Source: Wolbachia endosymbiont of Oedothorax gibbosus (GTDB lineage Bacteria > Pseudomonadota > Alphaproteobacteria > Rickettsiales > Anaplasmataceae). Taken from it: a DNA stretch of 64,000 bases. The notes beneath the pieces were generated by a model that saw only the letters and a list, made by a program, of their open reading frames with translations, searched no databases and had not been told where the DNA came from. Position 1 is the stretch's first letter. Each line of letters begins with the position of its first letter. The position numbers were made by a program, and so were the translations under genes. The stretch spans positions 248,001 through 312,000 of the forward strand of contig NZ_OW370537.1 in NCBI RefSeq assembly GCF_936270145.1, in the 5' to 3' direction. Of the stretch, positions 17,841-28,656 are shown piece by piece.

Positions 17841-18665
17841 ATGGGTATGAAATTTTTTAATCCTGTTACTCCGTCTTCTCGTGGGACTGTATTAGTAAGT
17901 AAAGTTGGTTTATCAAAAGATGAGCCAGAAAAGTCTCTTACATCTGGTAAAAAGTCCAGTGGTGGAAGAAATAATCATGGTAGAATTACAACTCGTCATA
18001 GAGGTGGTGGTCACAAAAAGAAGTATAGAGTGATAGATTTTAAGCGTAATAGAAGTGGTCAAGGTATAGTTGAAAAAATAGAGTATGACCCAAATAGAAG
18101 TGGATTTTTGGCGTTAATATCATACAAGGAAGATGATATTAAGTCTTATATATTAGCTCCTCAAGGTATGAAGCCAGGTGATGTTGTTACAGCTGGGAAT
18201 GATGCTGATATTTTGCCAGGGAATTGTTTGCTACTCAAGCATATACCTGTTGGTTCTTTCGTTCATAATGTTGAGCTGAAGCCAGGTAATGGTGCTGCGG
18301 TTGCTAGAGCTGCTGGTTGTTATGCACAAATCGTTGGTCGTGATGGCCAATATGTTTTATTACGACTCAGGTCTGGTCAAATTAGGTTGATTTTATCTTC
18401 TTGCAAGGCTACTATTGGTGTAGTATCTAACCCTGACCATAAGAATAGAAAATTGGGTAAAGCTGGGAGAAGCAGGTGGCTTGGGATTAGACCTACTGTA
18501 CGTGGAGTTGCAATGAATCCGGTTGACCATCCTCATGGAGGCGGGGAAGGAAAAACCTCTGGTGGTCGTCATCCTGTTACTCCTTGGGGTGTTGCAACAA
18601 AAGGAAAGAAAACTCGGAGGAGAAATAAATCTAGTGATAAGTATATAAAACAATTGAAAGGTTAG
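17841..18665 (+). CDS. rplB: 50S ribosomal protein L2
   Basis: A 274-residue L2, needed for subunit association and peptidyl transfer. It shows the RNA-binding region [22 protein letters not shown] and the C-terminal motif [30 protein letters not shown], which contains the conserved His near the catalytic centre. Length is normal and there are no insertions. The rpsS start follows 3 bp later. Confidence 0.98.
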   Translation: MGMKFFNPVTPSSRGTVLVSKVGLSKDEPEKSLTSGKKSSGGRNNHGRITTRHRGGGHKKKYRVIDFKRNRSGQGIVEKIEYDPNRSGFLALISYKEDDIKSYILAPQGMKPGDVVTAGNDADILPGNCLLLKHIPVGSFVHNVELKPGNGAAVARAAGCYAQIVGRDGQYVLLRLRSGQIRLILSSCKATIGVVSNPDHKNRKLGKAGRSRWLGIRPTVRGVAMNPVDHPHGGGEGKTSGGRHPVTPWGVATKGKKTRRRNKSSDKYIKQLKG

Positions 18666-18668
18666 TTT

Positions 18669-18953
18669 ATGAGTAGATCTGCGTGGAAGCCTCCTTTTTG
18701 TCATCCTTCTATATTAAAGTCGGTGAATAATGCTTTAAACAAGGGGTTTGTTAACATGGCTATAAAAGTTCATTCCAGGGCTTCTGTAATTCTTCCTAAT
18801 TGTTTAGGTTTAAAGTTTGCTGTTTATAATGGTAAGGATTACATTCCTGTGAATGTTAATGATCAGAATATGATAGGTCATAAGTTTGGTGAGTTTTCAC
18901 CCACTCGTAAATTTACTGGGCATAGTGGTGATAAAAAGGCGACAAGAAGGTAA
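18669..18953 (+). CDS. rpsS: 30S ribosomal protein S19
   Basis: A 94-residue S19, which forms a heterodimer with S13 at the 30S head. It shows [40 protein letters not shown] and the end [24 protein letters not shown]. Its length and position between rplB and rplV are as in other bacteria. Confidence 0.97.
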   Translation: MSRSAWKPPFCHPSILKSVNNALNKGFVNMAIKVHSRASVILPNCLGLKFAVYNGKDYIPVNVNDQNMIGHKFGEFSPTRKFTGHSGDKKATRR

Positions 18954-18958
18954 TTGAT

Positions 18959-19309
18959 ATGAAAAACAGAGATGTAATAGTTAAAGCTGGTTCTAGGGTT
19001 TTAAAATCAACTCCTCGTAAATTGAATTTGGTTGCTGGTTTAGTACGTAATAAAAAAGTTTCTTTTGCCACTGTGCAATTAAGATTTTGTGAAAAGAAAG
19101 CTGCGGGTCTTATAAGGAAGGTATTAGATTCTGCGATTGCTAATGCTCAATATAATTATGGATTGGATATCGATAATTTATATATAAAAGAAATTTCAAT
19201 AGGTAAGTCTCTTACTTTGCGTAGGGTATGTCCAAAAGCTATGGGTAGAGCTAATAGAGTTAATAAACGTTATAGTAATATAACTGTAAAATTGGGGGAA
19301 ATTATATGA
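18959..19309 (+). CDS. rplV: 50S ribosomal protein L22
   Basis: A 116-residue L22, whose beta hairpin lines the nascent-peptide tunnel. It shows [23 protein letters not shown] at the N-terminus and a conserved hairpin ending [20 protein letters not shown]. The stop is followed by a 39-bp gap before rpsC, which is wider than most junctions in this cluster. Confidence 0.96.
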   Translation: MKNRDVIVKAGSRVLKSTPRKLNLVAGLVRNKKVSFATVQLRFCEKKAAGLIRKVLDSAIANAQYNYGLDIDNLYIKEISIGKSLTLRRVCPKAMGRANRVNKRYSNITVKLGEII

Positions 19310-19348
19310 TTCATAAAAATAGAAAATTAATAAGGAAAATGCAAAAGT

Positions 19349-19972
19349 ATGGGAAACGTTAATCCTAAAGGATTTAGGTTAAAAATAATTAATACCTGGT
19401 TATCTGTTTGGTATGCTGAGAAGGATTATAAACAAGGGTTGCATCAAGATTTATCTGTTCGCAGTTATATAAATGAATCTTTTAAGCATGCTGGTGTTTC
19501 TAAAGTAATTATAGAGCGTACGATCGATTCGGTGTCTGTAATAATACATTCTTCTAAGCCTGGAGTGGTAATAGGTAAGAAAGGCTTAGGTATTGAGGAG
19601 ATAAAGCAAAAAATAGCTGAAAAAGTAAAAAAGAATGTAAAAGATGTAGACGTGAATGTATTAGGGGTTAAAAGGTCTGAAATAGATGCAGTTTTAATAT
19701 CAAACAGCATCGCACAACAGTTAGAAAAAAGGGTTTCATTTAGAAGAGCGATGAAAAAAGCTATTCAAAGTTGTTTGAGGATGGGTGCTAGAGGTATTAA
19801 AGTAAGTTGTTCTGGGCGCCTTGGCGGAGCTGAGATAGCTCGTACTGAATGGTATAAAGAAGGTCGTTTGCCTTTACACACTTTACGTGCTAATATAGAC
19901 TATGCTTTTTGTGAAGCAAAAACTATATATGGTATTATAGGGGTTAAGGTTTGGGTTTATATTGGTAATTAA
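19349..19972 (+). CDS. rpsC: 30S ribosomal protein S3
   Basis: A 207-residue S3, part of the mRNA entry channel. The start MGNVNPKGFRLKIINTW is typical. The KH domain has GVVIGKKGLGIEEIKQKI (GxxG loop) and the C-terminal domain has RRAMKKAIQSCLRMGARGIKVSCSGRLGGAEIARTEWYKEGRLPLHTLRANIDYA. It is slightly shorter at the C-terminus than E. coli S3 (233). Confidence 0.97.
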   Translation: MGNVNPKGFRLKIINTWLSVWYAEKDYKQGLHQDLSVRSYINESFKHAGVSKVIIERTIDSVSVIIHSSKPGVVIGKKGLGIEEIKQKIAEKVKKNVKDVDVNVLGVKRSEIDAVLISNSIAQQLEKRVSFRRAMKKAIQSCLRMGARGIKVSCSGRLGGAEIARTEWYKEGRLPLHTLRANIDYAFCEAKTIYGIIGVKVWVYIGN

Positions 19973-19983
19973 GGTAGATTGAG

Positions 19984-20397
19984 ATGTTTGTTCCCAAAAA
20001 GAGTAAATATAAGAAGGTATTTAAGGGGCGAATTAAGGGTAATACGAAAGGTGGTAGCACATTATCTTTTGGGGATTATGGCTTAAAAGCTGTAGAAGTA
20101 GGTAGGATTCAGTCTAAGCATATTGAAACTGCAAGGCGTGTAATATCTAGAACATTAAAACGTTCTGGTAAAGTGTGGATAAGAATTTTTCCTGATACCC
20201 CTGTTAGTAAAAAGCCAGCAGATGTGCGTATGGGTAAAGGGAAAGGTAGTGTTGAATTTTGGGTATTTAAAACTAAGCCAGGTAGGATATTGTTTGAAAT
20301 TAGCAGTGATGTCCCCATGCATTTAGCAAGATTGGCGCTTGAAAAGGCAACCGCTAAGCTTCCTATGAAGTGTAAATTTGTATCTAATCATAATTAA
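19984..20397 (+). CDS. rplP: 50S ribosomal protein L16
   Basis: A 137-residue L16, located near the A-site tRNA elbow. It begins [16 protein letters not shown] and shows [44 protein letters not shown], the conserved core. The length is normal and it precedes rpmC by 11 bp. Confidence 0.97.
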   Translation: MFVPKKSKYKKVFKGRIKGNTKGGSTLSFGDYGLKAVEVGRIQSKHIETARRVISRTLKRSGKVWIRIFPDTPVSKKPADVRMGKGKGSVEFWVFKTKPGRILFEISSDVPMHLARLALEKATAKLPMKCKFVSNHN

Positions 20398-20408
20398 ATG
20401 GAGTTGCA

Positions 20409-20612
20409 ATGGATATAGCTGACATTGAATCGAGGTCCTCACAAGAGTTGCATGAAATTCTTGTAAATTTGAGAAAAGAGTTTGTTAATTTGGTTTTTCA
20501 AAAGAAGTTGGGGCAGTGCAACAATATTTCACGTTTTAGCTTAATAAGAAAGAGCATAGCTCGTATTCTAACTATATTAAATAAAAGAAGAAGAGAGGGA
20601 AAGAATGCCTAA
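20409..20612 (+). CDS. rpmC: 50S ribosomal protein L29
   Basis: A 67-residue L29, a helical hairpin at the tunnel exit. It shows SSQELHEILVNLRKEFVNLVFQK and IRKSIARILTILNKRRREGKNA. It overlaps the rpsQ start by 8 nt, indicating coupling. Confidence 0.94.
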   Translation: MDIADIESRSSQELHEILVNLRKEFVNLVFQKKLGQCNNISRFSLIRKSIARILTILNKRRREGKNA

Positions 20613-20841
20613 AAAGGTTTTTTGTGGTACTGTAACTAAGGCTGAGTGTGATAAGACTGTAAAGGTTTCGGTATTACAAGTGTATAAGGATGAGCTGTAT
20701 AAAAAGGTTATAAAAAAATACAAGAAGTATACAGCACATGATGAGAATAATAGTTGTAAGAAAGGGGATAAGGTTTTAATACAAGAACATAAGCCTATTT
20801 CTACTACTAAAAAATGGGTTATTGTTAATAGCTCAAATTGA
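20605..20841 (+). CDS. rpsQ: 30S ribosomal protein S17
   Basis: A 78-residue S17, a primary 16S-binding OB-fold protein. It begins MPKKVFCGTVTKAECDKTVKV and shows YKKVIKKYKKYTAHDENNSCKKGDKVLIQEHKPISTTKKWVIV, the conserved HDE...GD.V.I.E..P.S..K block. It overlaps rpmC and precedes rplN by 13 bp. Confidence 0.96.
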   Translation: MPKKVFCGTVTKAECDKTVKVSVLQVYKDELYKKVIKKYKKYTAHDENNSCKKGDKVLIQEHKPISTTKKWVIVNSSN

Positions 20842-20854
20842 ATAGGATATTTAT

Positions 20855-21214
20855 ATGATTCAAAAAAATACATTGTTGGAAGTAGCTGATAATTCTGGTG
20901 CGCGTGCAGTGCTTTGTATTGGTTTATTAGGTGGTAGAAAATCTGCATCTATAGGTGATACGATTATTGTATCTACTAAGTCTATTCACCCGAAAGGAAA
21001 GGTTGAAAAAGGAAAAGTATATAAAGCCGTTGTTGTTAGAGTGAAAAATGGTATTAAGAAATCTGATGGCTCTGTAATTCGTTTTTCTAGCAATGCTGTA
21101 GTTTTGATTAACGATCAAGGTGAACCACTTGGCACTCGGGTGTTTGGTCCGGTAAAAAAGTTATCATCTGGTTCTTTTATGAAGATAATGTCATTAGCTG
21201 TTGAGGTTTTATAA
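20855..21214 (+). CDS. rplN: 50S ribosomal protein L14
   Basis: A 119-residue L14, a subunit-interface protein. It begins [22 protein letters not shown] and shows [40 protein letters not shown]. The length is near the usual 122. Its TAA stop shares a base with the rplX ATG (TAATG). Confidence 0.98.
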   Translation: MIQKNTLLEVADNSGARAVLCIGLLGGRKSASIGDTIIVSTKSIHPKGKVEKGKVYKAVVVRVKNGIKKSDGSVIRFSSNAVVLINDQGEPLGTRVFGPVKKLSSGSFMKIMSLAVEVL

Positions 21215-21531
21215 TGAGTGCTAAAATAAGAAGTGGTGACGATGTTATAGTTTTAACTGGTAGAGATAAGGGAAAAATTGGTAAAGTGATTAAAGTTGTG
21301 GTACGTGATACTAAAAGAAAGGTAATTGTTCCTGGAGTAAATGTACATAAGAGACATACTAAGCCAAAAGCTGGTAGTAGTGGTGGTATATTAAATAAAG
21401 AGTTAGCTGTTGATATATCCAACGTTGCGACATTGGACCCTAAATATAAAACTCCGACTAGAGTGGGGTTTAAGGTTATAGACGGTAGAAAAGTGCGTTT
21501 TGCAAAAGTTTCTGGAGAAGTGATAGATTAG
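21214..21531 (+). CDS. rplX: 50S ribosomal protein L24
   Basis: A 105-residue L24, an assembly-initiator protein with a KOW motif ([20 protein letters not shown]). It then shows [17 protein letters not shown] and [22 protein letters not shown]. The gene follows rplN with a shared stop/start base and precedes rplE by 6 bp. Confidence 0.97.
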   Translation: MSAKIRSGDDVIVLTGRDKGKIGKVIKVVVRDTKRKVIVPGVNVHKRHTKPKAGSSGGILNKELAVDISNVATLDPKYKTPTRVGFKVIDGRKVRFAKVSGEVID

Positions 21532-21537
21532 GTTGAT

Positions 21538-22071
21538 ATGTTTAAAGAATTGTATAAAGATAGCATAGTAAAATCCTTAAAGGATGAGTTTAATTACGGC
21601 AATATAATGCAAGTACCTAAACTTATCAAGGTGTGTATCAATATGGGCGTTGGAGATGCTGCTACAGATAGTAAAGCAATAAATGAACCACTTGATAGCC
21701 TATATTTGATTGCAGGGCAAAAGCCTGTATCAACTTTTGCAAAAAAATCTATTTCTGGCTTCAAGATCAGAAAAAGTGCTACAGTAGGTTGTAAAGTAAC
21801 TTTGCGTAGAGATAAAATGTATGAATTTTTAGAAAGATTGATATATATTGCTTTGCCAAGGGAAAAAGATTTTAGAGGGTTTAGTGTGAAGCAATTTGAC
21901 GGTAATGGTAATTTTTCCTTTGGTATAAAGGAACACATCTCGTTTTTAGAAATAGACTATGATAAAATAAGTAAAATTATAGGTATGGACATTAACATTG
22001 TAACAACTGCGGCTAGTGATAAGGAAGCAAAAGAATTATTACTGGCTTTTAAGTTTCCTTTTTTTGATTAA
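21538..22071 (+). CDS. rplE: 50S ribosomal protein L5
   Basis: A 177-residue L5, which binds 5S rRNA and contacts the P-site tRNA. It shows [60 protein letters not shown] and [29 protein letters not shown]. The length is normal for the family. Confidence 0.98.
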   Translation: MFKELYKDSIVKSLKDEFNYGNIMQVPKLIKVCINMGVGDAATDSKAINEPLDSLYLIAGQKPVSTFAKKSISGFKIRKSATVGCKVTLRRDKMYEFLERLIYIALPREKDFRGFSVKQFDGNGNFSFGIKEHISFLEIDYDKISKIIGMDINIVTTAASDKEAKELLLAFKFPFFD

Positions 22072-22087
22072 TTGAGAGGAGAAATAT

Positions 22088-22396
22088 ATGGCAAAAAAAT
22101 CTATGATAGAAAGAAATCTTCGCAGAATAAAGCTGTGTGATCAATATAAAGAAAAAAGAGAAAAATTGAAATCTATAATAAATAATAAGAATTTGTCTAT
22201 TGTAGAAAGGTTTACAGCTCAAAATAAATTAATTAAAAAATTGCCTAGAAATTCTTCTAAAACCAAAATTAGAAATAGGTGTGCTTTGACTGGGAGACCA
22301 AGAGGAGTATATAGAAAATTTGGTTTATGTAGAATTGTTTTGCGTGATTTATGTTCTTTTGGGCAAGTTCCAGGAGTTACAAAATCTAGTTGGTAA
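22088..22396 (+). CDS. rpsN: 30S ribosomal protein S14
   Basis: A 102-residue S14 of the long, zinc-independent type: the C-terminal segment reads [27 protein letters not shown] and does not have the CxxC...CxxC zinc knuckle of the short form. The start [16 protein letters not shown] is typical, with GAGAGGAG just upstream. Confidence 0.97.
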   Translation: MAKKSMIERNLRRIKLCDQYKEKREKLKSIINNKNLSIVERFTAQNKLIKKLPRNSSKTKIRNRCALTGRPRGVYRKFGLCRIVLRDLCSFGQVPGVTKSSW

Positions 22397-22417
22397 ATAT
22401 AATATAAGGAGTATATT

Positions 22418-22813
22418 GTGGCGTTATCTGATAGTATTGGTGATTTTTTAACAAGGATACGTAATGCTCAATTAGCAATGCATAGGGCGACAAGGGTACT
22501 ATTTTCTAAGATGAATTCTTCTATATTGGAGATTTTAAAAGAGGAAGGGTATATCCTTGATTATGAAAAGCAAGTTGTAGATAATTTGCCTTCTTTCATT
22601 GTAAAATTGAAGTATTATGAGAAATCACCTGTAATTAGTGACATAGTTAGGGTATCAAAGCCTGGTTGTCGTCGTTATTCTAAGTATAAGGACATTTCTA
22701 AAGCATATAATGGTCTTGGTATTTTTATTATATCGACACCCAAAGGAGTGATGACTGATTATAATGCACATAAGTTAAAGGTTGGTGGAGAAGTTTTGTG
22801 TCGTGTGTTTTAA
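22418..22813 (+). CDS. rpsH: 30S ribosomal protein S8
   Basis: A 131-residue S8, a central-domain 16S rRNA binder. It begins with GTG 22418 ([20 protein letters not shown]) and shows [15 protein letters not shown] and the C-terminal [27 protein letters not shown]. In E. coli S8 represses the spc operon; no operator was identified here. Confidence 0.97.
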
Positions 22814-22829
22814 ATAATAGGAGAAATTT

Positions 22830-23375
22830 ATGTCTCGTATAGGTGCTGCTCCTATCAATATTCCTGCTGGTATTTCAGTTGAATATAATAATGGTAGTAT
22901 GTTAATAAAGAGTGCTAAGGCTGAAAAAGAAGTTAGCTTGATCAGGGATGTTGTGTGTCAGATTATTGATAATCAGCTATTGCTTTCTGTTGATCAAGAT
23001 AAAGATGATTATGATGAAATAAAGCCTATGTGGGGTACTTATAGGAGTAATATTAATAATATCATTAACGGTATGGTTAATGGTTTTTCTGTTAATCTTG
23101 AGATCAACGGTGTTGGATATAAGGCAGAGTGTGATGGTAAGTATTTGACTTTGTATCTTGGTTATAGCCATAATGTTAAATATAAAGTGCCTAAAGATGT
23201 TGAGATTAAGTGCATAAAGCCAACTCACTTAGTAGTTAGTGGTATGGATAAGCAGAAGGTCTATATGGTGGCGTCTGATATATGCAAAATTAGAAAATAT
23301 GATCCTTATAAAGGTAAGGGTATTGTAATAAAAGGCAAATTTATGCTGCGTAAGGTTGTAAGTAAAAAGAAGTAA
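22830..23375 (+). CDS. rplF: 50S ribosomal protein L6
   Basis: A 181-residue L6 with its two repeated domains. It begins MSRIGAAPINIPAGISVEYN, the middle shows MWGTYRSNINNIINGMVNGFSVNLEINGVGYKAE, and the conserved C-terminus is ICKIRKYDPYKGKGIVIKGKFMLRK (consensus RxPxPYKGKGI, here YDPYKGKGI). The length is normal. Confidence 0.97.
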   Translation: MSRIGAAPINIPAGISVEYNNGSMLIKSAKAEKEVSLIRDVVCQIIDNQLLLSVDQDKDDYDEIKPMWGTYRSNINNIINGMVNGFSVNLEINGVGYKAECDGKYLTLYLGYSHNVKYKVPKDVEIKCIKPTHLVVSGMDKQKVYMVASDICKIRKYDPYKGKGIVIKGKFMLRKVVSKKK

Positions 23376-23380
23376 TTAAA

Positions 23381-23752
23381 ATGAAAAGATCGTATAATTT
23401 TTTAAGTAATTCTGAAAAAAGGAAGTTACGTAATAGAAAGAAACTCAATAATGGTGTTGAGCGTTTACGTATATCCATATTTAAATCTAATAAACATTTT
23501 TATGTTCAGTTAATTAACGATGCACAAGGAGTAACTCTCACTTCTGCTTCTACTTTAGATGCTAAAATTAGGGGAGTATGTAAAAGGAAGGTCAATGCTG
23601 AAACTATAAAACAGGTTTCTTCTTTAATGGTTGAGCGTCTATCTGGCATGAAATTAGAGCAGCAGCTTACGTTTGATCGTGGAGCGTATAAATATACAGG
23701 ATTAGTTTCTCAGTTTGCTGAGGCTTTAAGAAGTTCTGGATTTGAGTTTTAG
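23381..23752 (+). CDS. rplR: 50S ribosomal protein L18
   Basis: A 123-residue L18, which binds 5S rRNA together with L5. It shows RLRISIFKSNKHFYVQLINDAQGVTLTSAST and FDRGAYKYTGLVSQFAEALRSSGFEF, the conserved FDRG.Y.Y.G.V....EA.R..G end. It lies 5 bp downstream of rplF. Confidence 0.97.
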   Translation: MKRSYNFLSNSEKRKLRNRKKLNNGVERLRISIFKSNKHFYVQLINDAQGVTLTSASTLDAKIRGVCKRKVNAETIKQVSSLMVERLSGMKLEQQLTFDRGAYKYTGLVSQFAEALRSSGFEF

Positions 23753-23764
23753 AAGGGTTTGAAT

Positions 23765-24277
23765 ATGGCTATAAAGAATTTACAAAATAATAATGATTTA
23801 TCAGAGCTTTTAGTTTCGGTACGAAGAGTAACAACGGTTACCAAAGGTGGTAGAAGATTTTCATTTTCAATTTTGGTTGTTGTTGGCGATGAGAAGGGTA
23901 GGGTAGGATGTGGAATAGGTAAGCACGCAGAAGTTGCTGAAGCAAGAGTCAAAGCTGTAAATGCTGCAAAGAAATCTATGATTAGAGTGTACTTGCGTGA
24001 AGGTAGAACTTTGCATCATGATATTAAAGCTAAATTTTGTTCTGGTGAGATAGTTTTAAGAACCGCAAGAGCCGGAACAGGTATTATTGCTGGTGGAGCG
24101 ATTAGGTCAGTTTTTGAGGTGTTAGGTATAAAGGATGTGGTAGCTAAATCTACTAGATCAAATAATCCTCATAACGTTATATGTGCGGTGTTTAAGGCTT
24201 TTGATAGTATGTTGTCTCCTCGTCAGGTGGCAAGCAAAAGAGGCAAAAAGATTAGCGAGATAGTTGGAAACAGGTAA
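23765..24277 (+). CDS. rpsE: 30S ribosomal protein S5
   Basis: A 170-residue S5, involved in decoding accuracy and mRNA unwinding. I start it at ATG 23765 ([14 protein letters not shown]), with AAGG upstream; the frame is also open from TTG 23759. It shows [41 protein letters not shown] and [37 protein letters not shown]. The next gene is rplO; rpmD (L30), usually between them, is absent. Confidence 0.97.
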   Translation: MAIKNLQNNNDLSELLVSVRRVTTVTKGGRRFSFSILVVVGDEKGRVGCGIGKHAEVAEARVKAVNAAKKSMIRVYLREGRTLHHDIKAKFCSGEIVLRTARAGTGIIAGGAIRSVFEVLGIKDVVAKSTRSNNPHNVICAVFKAFDSMLSPRQVASKRGKKISEIVGNR

Positions 24278-24280
24278 AGT

Positions 24281-24751
24281 ATGAATAATGCTGTAAAATT
24301 AAACTCTATATTTACTAAATTATCTAAGAAAAAGAAGCCTAAGTTGCTGGGTAGAGGTATCGGTTGTGGTAAAGGTAAAACATCTGGTAGAGGGCATAAA
24401 GGGCAGAAGGCTAGAAGTGGAGTTTCTATAAATGGTTTTGAGGGTGGACAACAGTCTATATATACTCGTTTGCCTAAAAGAGGTTTTAAGCCTATACGTA
24501 GGAACATATACTCTATAATTAATGTTGGCGATATACAGCGCTTAATGGAAGCTAAAAAAATAGTGAAAGACTCTGTTATAGATAAGGAGAGGCTGTATAA
24601 ATTAGGTTTTATAAAGTCTATTAAGGATAAAATTAAACTTCTTAATAAAGGTAAGTTGAGCGAAAAATTTGTGTTTCATGTTGATTCTGCGTCAGAAGCT
24701 GCGAAAAAATCTGTAGCTTCGTCTGGTGGCAGTGTGGAAATACTATTGTAA
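24281..24751 (+). CDS. rplO: 50S ribosomal protein L15
   Basis: A 156-residue L15, a late-assembly protein. It shows the glycine-rich RNA-binding segment GRGIGCGKGKTSGRGHKGQKARSG, then NGFEGGQQSIYTRLPKRGF, and the C-terminal VASSGGSVEILL. It follows rpsE by 3 bp with no rpmD between, and is directly followed by secY. Confidence 0.97.
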   Translation: MNNAVKLNSIFTKLSKKKKPKLLGRGIGCGKGKTSGRGHKGQKARSGVSINGFEGGQQSIYTRLPKRGFKPIRRNIYSIINVGDIQRLMEAKKIVKDSVIDKERLYKLGFIKSIKDKIKLLNKGKLSEKFVFHVDSASEAAKKSVASSGGSVEILL

Positions 24752-24754
24752 ATC

Positions 24755-26083
24755 ATGAGCAGTAAATCCGCATTTAATAGCTTGGATCCTACGTTGTTAT
24801 ATAAAGGCGATTTATTAAAGCGTATATTTTTTACGCTAATGGCTTTAATTTGTTACCGTTTAGGTACTTATGTACCTATTCCTGGAATTAATCTTGATGT
24901 AATTAATGATATATTTCCCAAAGAGGGCTCAGGCGTTTTTGGAGTATTTAATTTATTTTCTGGTGGTGCATTGGCTAGAATGACAATTCTAGCATTGAAC
25001 GTTATGCCATATATAATGGCTTCTATCATTATTCAGTTGCTTTCTTCTGCGATTAAAGGAATGAAGGAAGTTAAGAATGATGGAGAGTCAGGCCGTAGAA
25101 AGATGAATTCTTATATACGCTATCTGACCATAGTAATTTGTGTATTTCAATCAATTCCAATTTTGGTTGGATTGGAAGGGATGAATAGGGAAGGGGTATT
25201 GGTTGTAATCGAACCTGGTGTTATGTTTCGTACAATAGGTGTTTTCAGCCTTTTAGGTGGAACTATGCTTTTAATATGGCTTGGTGAACGAATCAGTGCT
25301 AGCGGTATAGGCAACGGTATCTCATTAATCATTTTTACGGGCATAATATCAGAGTTACACAGCGCTTTGTCATCTCTGTTAACGTTAAATAAAAACGGTA
25401 GCGTATCGTTATTTATTATCCTTTTTGTTTTGGTATTGTTTTTTTTGCTGTTACTCTTAGTCATTTTTGTAGAGTCTTCTTATAGAAAAGTTGTTGTTCA
25501 ATATCCTAAAAAGCAATTTAAGAGATTACATAATGACGATTTTACTTATATTCCATTGAAGATTAATTTATCTGGTGTAGTACCAACCATTTTTGCTAAT
25601 GCAATTTTATTGACACCTATTTCAATTGCAAATTTCTATAAGGGGCACGCTTTTTCTGATTTTATTTTGAATTACTTTATGGCAAATAAAGTAGTATATA
25701 TTGCAGCCTATTTGGTGCTGATAGTATTTTTTAATTTTTTCTATACTAATTTTATATTTAATCCAGAGGAAAATGCAGATTTTCTTAAAAAAAATGGTGG
25801 TTTTATACCTGGTAGAAGGCCTGGGAAACATACTTCTGATTACCTTCAAGATATAGTTTTTAAATTGACATTTATTGGTTCTGCGTATTTGGTAGTCATA
25901 TGTACTGTACCTGAAGTTATGAGATATTATTATGATATACCATTTATTTTTGGTGGAACGAGCTTGCTAATTATAGTGAACGTTATTACTGATACTATTA
26001 TGCAAATACAATCTTATATTTTTTCGAATAGGTACGACAGCTGGATAAAGAAATATGAGTCTAAAACGAGGAAAGTAAGATGA
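24755..26083 (+). CDS. secY: Preprotein translocase subunit SecY
   Basis: A 442-residue, ten-span channel protein of the Sec translocon in the inner membrane. It shows [67 protein letters not shown] and the cytoplasmic loop [14 protein letters not shown]. Partners elsewhere in the window are SecF and YajC, and YidC acts in the same pathway. The stop overlaps the adk start by 4 nt. Confidence 0.98.
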   Translation: MSSKSAFNSLDPTLLYKGDLLKRIFFTLMALICYRLGTYVPIPGINLDVINDIFPKEGSGVFGVFNLFSGGALARMTILALNVMPYIMASIIIQLLSSAIKGMKEVKNDGESGRRKMNSYIRYLTIVICVFQSIPILVGLEGMNREGVLVVIEPGVMFRTIGVFSLLGGTMLLIWLGERISASGIGNGISLIIFTGIISELHSALSSLLTLNKNGSVSLFIILFVLVLFFLLLLLVIFVESSYRKVVVQYPKKQFKRLHNDDFTYIPLKINLSGVVPTIFANAILLTPISIANFYKGHAFSDFILNYFMANKVVYIAAYLVLIVFFNFFYTNFIFNPEENADFLKKNGGFIPGRRPGKHTSDYLQDIVFKLTFIGSAYLVVICTVPEVMRYYYDIPFIFGGTSLLIIVNVITDTIMQIQSYIFSNRYDSWIKKYESKTRKVR

Positions 26084-26721
26084 TCATTACGATTTTTGGT
26101 CCTCCAGGTTCTGGTAAAGGTACTCAGTCAAGCTTGTTAATAGCAAAATATAATTTAAAATTAATTTCAGTAGGGGATTTATTAAGGAATATTATATCTA
26201 GCAGTAGTGAGTTAGGTAAAAAAATAAAGGGTACTGTGGAATCTGGTAATTTAATTCAAGATGAAATTATATGTGAATTATTACGTGACCAGCTTGCATC
26301 AGTGGATGGTAATTGCTTATTAGATGGGTTTCCGAGAAATTTAAACCAAGCTCATTTCTTAACTCAAGTTTTGCAGGAGAAATATAGTACAGGTGTTGAT
26401 ATTGTAATTGAGCTGCAGCTTGACGATAATATTGCAATCGATAGATTAAAAAATCGTCTTGCGTGTTTGGACTGTAAAAGTATATATAGTGTATCTTCTT
26501 TTAAGAGTACTACTTGTGCTAAATGTAAAAGTACGAAGTTAGAGAAAAGAATTGATGATGCTGATATGTCTGCAATTAATAAGAGAATAAGTGAATATCA
26601 CCTTCAAATGAAAGATTTACGCGAGTATTATAAAGGCAAATTATTAACAATTGACGCTAATTTGAGTGTTGATGAGGTAACGCAAGAGATTGAAAGTAAA
26701 ATTTCTTGTAATTTGGTTTGA
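26080..26721 (+). CDS. adk: Adenylate kinase
   Basis: Interconverts ATP plus AMP and 2 ADP. The 213-residue protein has the P-loop [10 protein letters not shown], the AMP-binding segment LLDGFPRN and a long-form lid carrying four cysteines (CLDCK...CAKCK), so the lid probably binds zinc as in Gram-positive enzymes rather than the hydrogen-bonded E. coli type. It overlaps secY by ATGA, the usual spc-operon arrangement. Confidence 0.97.
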   Translation: MIITIFGPPGSGKGTQSSLLIAKYNLKLISVGDLLRNIISSSSELGKKIKGTVESGNLIQDEIICELLRDQLASVDGNCLLDGFPRNLNQAHFLTQVLQEKYSTGVDIVIELQLDDNIAIDRLKNRLACLDCKSIYSVSSFKSTTCAKCKSTKLEKRIDDADMSAINKRISEYHLQMKDLREYYKGKLLTIDANLSVDEVTQEIESKISCNLV

Positions 26722-26780
26722 CTTTGAGTTGTTTTATGGTATAAATTAAGAATTGTTATTAATAAAGTATCGAGGTACCA

Positions 26781-27149
26781 GTGGCACGTATTGCAGGCAT
26801 AAATATTCCAGTGAGGAAATGTATTCCTTTTGCATTAACTTATATATATGGTATAGGTATTGCTACTGCGAATATAATTTGCCACGCTTGTGAAATTGAT
26901 AAGTGCAAACGTGTTTCAGAATTACGAGATGAAGATATAGAAAAGATCAGCAGTTTCATTAGACAAAATTATGTTATAGAAGGTGAGCTCAGAAAAGAAG
27001 TGGCTATGAACATAAAATCTTTAGTGGAAATGGGATGCTATAGAGGAGTGAGACATAGAAAAGGTTTACCTGTGAGAGGGCAAAGGACTCATACTAATGC
27101 TAAGACTCGTAAAGGTAGATCTCGGTTGCCTATTGCTGGGAAAAAATAA
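26781..27149 (+). CDS. rpsM: 30S ribosomal protein S13
   Basis: A 122-residue S13, the head protein contacting the P-site tRNA and 50S. It starts with GTG 26781 ([26 protein letters not shown]) and ends with the basic motif [27 protein letters not shown] 59-bp gap from adk makes this the start of the alpha-operon segment; rpmJ (L36) is not present before it. Confidence 0.97.
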   Translation: MARIAGINIPVRKCIPFALTYIYGIGIATANIICHACEIDKCKRVSELRDEDIEKISSFIRQNYVIEGELRKEVAMNIKSLVEMGCYRGVRHRKGLPVRGQRTHTNAKTRKGRSRLPIAGKK

Positions 27150-27173
27150 AATTTATTATTATTGTGAGTTTTA

Positions 27174-27560
27174 ATGAAAAAAGTCAAAACGGTTGGTAAG
27201 AGTACAAAGGAGTTTATTACTGGTGTTGTCCATATTCGTGCAACTTTTAATAATACTTTTGTAAATGTAACTGATGTTCATGGTAATACGCTATGTCAAA
27301 CTTCTGTGGGTGCATGTGGTTTTTCAGGTTCGAGAAAATCCACACCTTATGCTGCAGGTAAGGCTGCAGAGGCTGCTGCGAAGAATGCAATGGAGAGATT
27401 TGGTATGAAGGTTGTCTCTGTAATAATTCGTGGTCCTGGCTTTGGTACCGAAGCTGCGGTTAAAGCACTTCAGAACTGTGGGTTGACTGTGACTTCAATT
27501 GCAGATAAAACCGCAATTCCTCATAATGGGTGCAGGTTAAGAAAAAAAAGAAGAGTATAG
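27174..27560 (+). CDS. rpsK: 30S ribosomal protein S11
   Basis: A 128-residue S11, which lines the mRNA exit platform. It shows [44 protein letters not shown] and the ending [18 protein letters not shown]. The length is standard. It lies between rpsM and rpoA, with rpsD absent from this position as in other alphaproteobacteria. Confidence 0.98.
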   Translation: MKKVKTVGKSTKEFITGVVHIRATFNNTFVNVTDVHGNTLCQTSVGACGFSGSRKSTPYAAGKAAEAAAKNAMERFGMKVVSVIIRGPGFGTEAAVKALQNCGLTVTSIADKTAIPHNGCRLRKKRRV

Positions 27561-27581
27561 GATATTTAAAAAGGTTGTTTT

Positions 27582-28649
27582 ATGTATTATAATAATGATG
27601 TTTCTCTCTGTAGCAATTTAGATAAATTGATTAAACCTAGTTCAGTTAAGGTAATATCAGATGATTCCAGTGAAAAAAGTGATGTAGTGCTAGAACCGTT
27701 GGAAAGTGGTTTTGCTTTAACATTAGGTAATGCATTAAGACGTGTAATGTTATCTTCTCTTAAAGGTAGTGCTGTTTATGGAATAAAAATTGAAGGTGTA
27801 ACTCATGAGTTTACTTCAATTCAAGGGGTGAGAGAAGACGTAACTGATATAGTATTAAATATGGGCATGTTGAGATGTAAATTAAATGGTGCTTCTAATA
27901 AATGCTTAAAATTAAACGCTAAAGGGCCTTGCCAGGTATTAGCTGGGATGATAGAAACAGATAATCAATGCTCTATTGTTAATAAAGATTTGTTAATATG
28001 TACGCTGGGGCAAAATATAGAGCTTAACATGACCATATATGTGGCTAGCGGAAAAGGTTATCTTCCTATAACTAAATATAAAGAAAATGAACTTGTGAAG
28101 CTTATGAGCGAACAGGATTTAATAGGTTTTATTCCAGTTAATGCTTTGTATAGCCCTGTCAACAGGGTTTCGTACAAGGTAGAGAACAGTCGTGTTGGCC
28201 AAGTTACTGATAAGGATAAGCTGATATTGTCAATTGAAACTGATGGTACAATCTCTCCGAGTCAAGCTGTTGACTTTGCTGCAAGAATATTACAGGAGCA
28301 ACTTCAGCCCTTTATTAGTTCTGATGTGAGTTATAAAAAATCGCAAGCTTCTTCGTCTAGTGGTGCTAAAGACTTGGGTTATGACCCTGTCTTATTGCGT
28401 AAGGTAGATGAAATGGAATTATCTGTCAGGTCTCATAACTGTCTGAAAAACGAAAACATCACTTATATAGGTGATCTTGTGCAGAAGACAGAAGGTGAAA
28501 TGTTAAGAACTGCTAATTTTGGCAGAAAGTCTTTGAATGAGATTAAGGCAGTTTTGGTTAATTTTGGCTTGTCTTTAGGTATGAATGTGCTAAACTGGCC
28601 GCCTAAAGATATAGATGAGTTGGCTAAACAACATACTGATGAAGATTAG
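27582..28649 (+). CDS. rpoA: DNA-directed RNA polymerase subunit alpha
   Basis: A 355-residue alpha subunit. The N-terminal assembly domain shows [29 protein letters not shown] and [18 protein letters not shown]. The C-terminal domain has [34 protein letters not shown] and [14 protein letters not shown], which bind UP elements and activators. A Ser/Lys-rich linker lies near 260. The length is somewhat above E. coli (329). Confidence 0.98.
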   Translation: MYYNNDVSLCSNLDKLIKPSSVKVISDDSSEKSDVVLEPLESGFALTLGNALRRVMLSSLKGSAVYGIKIEGVTHEFTSIQGVREDVTDIVLNMGMLRCKLNGASNKCLKLNAKGPCQVLAGMIETDNQCSIVNKDLLICTLGQNIELNMTIYVASGKGYLPITKYKENELVKLMSEQDLIGFIPVNALYSPVNRVSYKVENSRVGQVTDKDKLILSIETDGTISPSQAVDFAARILQEQLQPFISSDVSYKKSQASSSSGAKDLGYDPVLLRKVDEMELSVRSHNCLKNENITYIGDLVQKTEGEMLRTANFGRKSLNEIKAVLVNFGLSLGMNVLNWPPKDIDELAKQHTDED

Positions 28650-28656
28650 GTGATAT

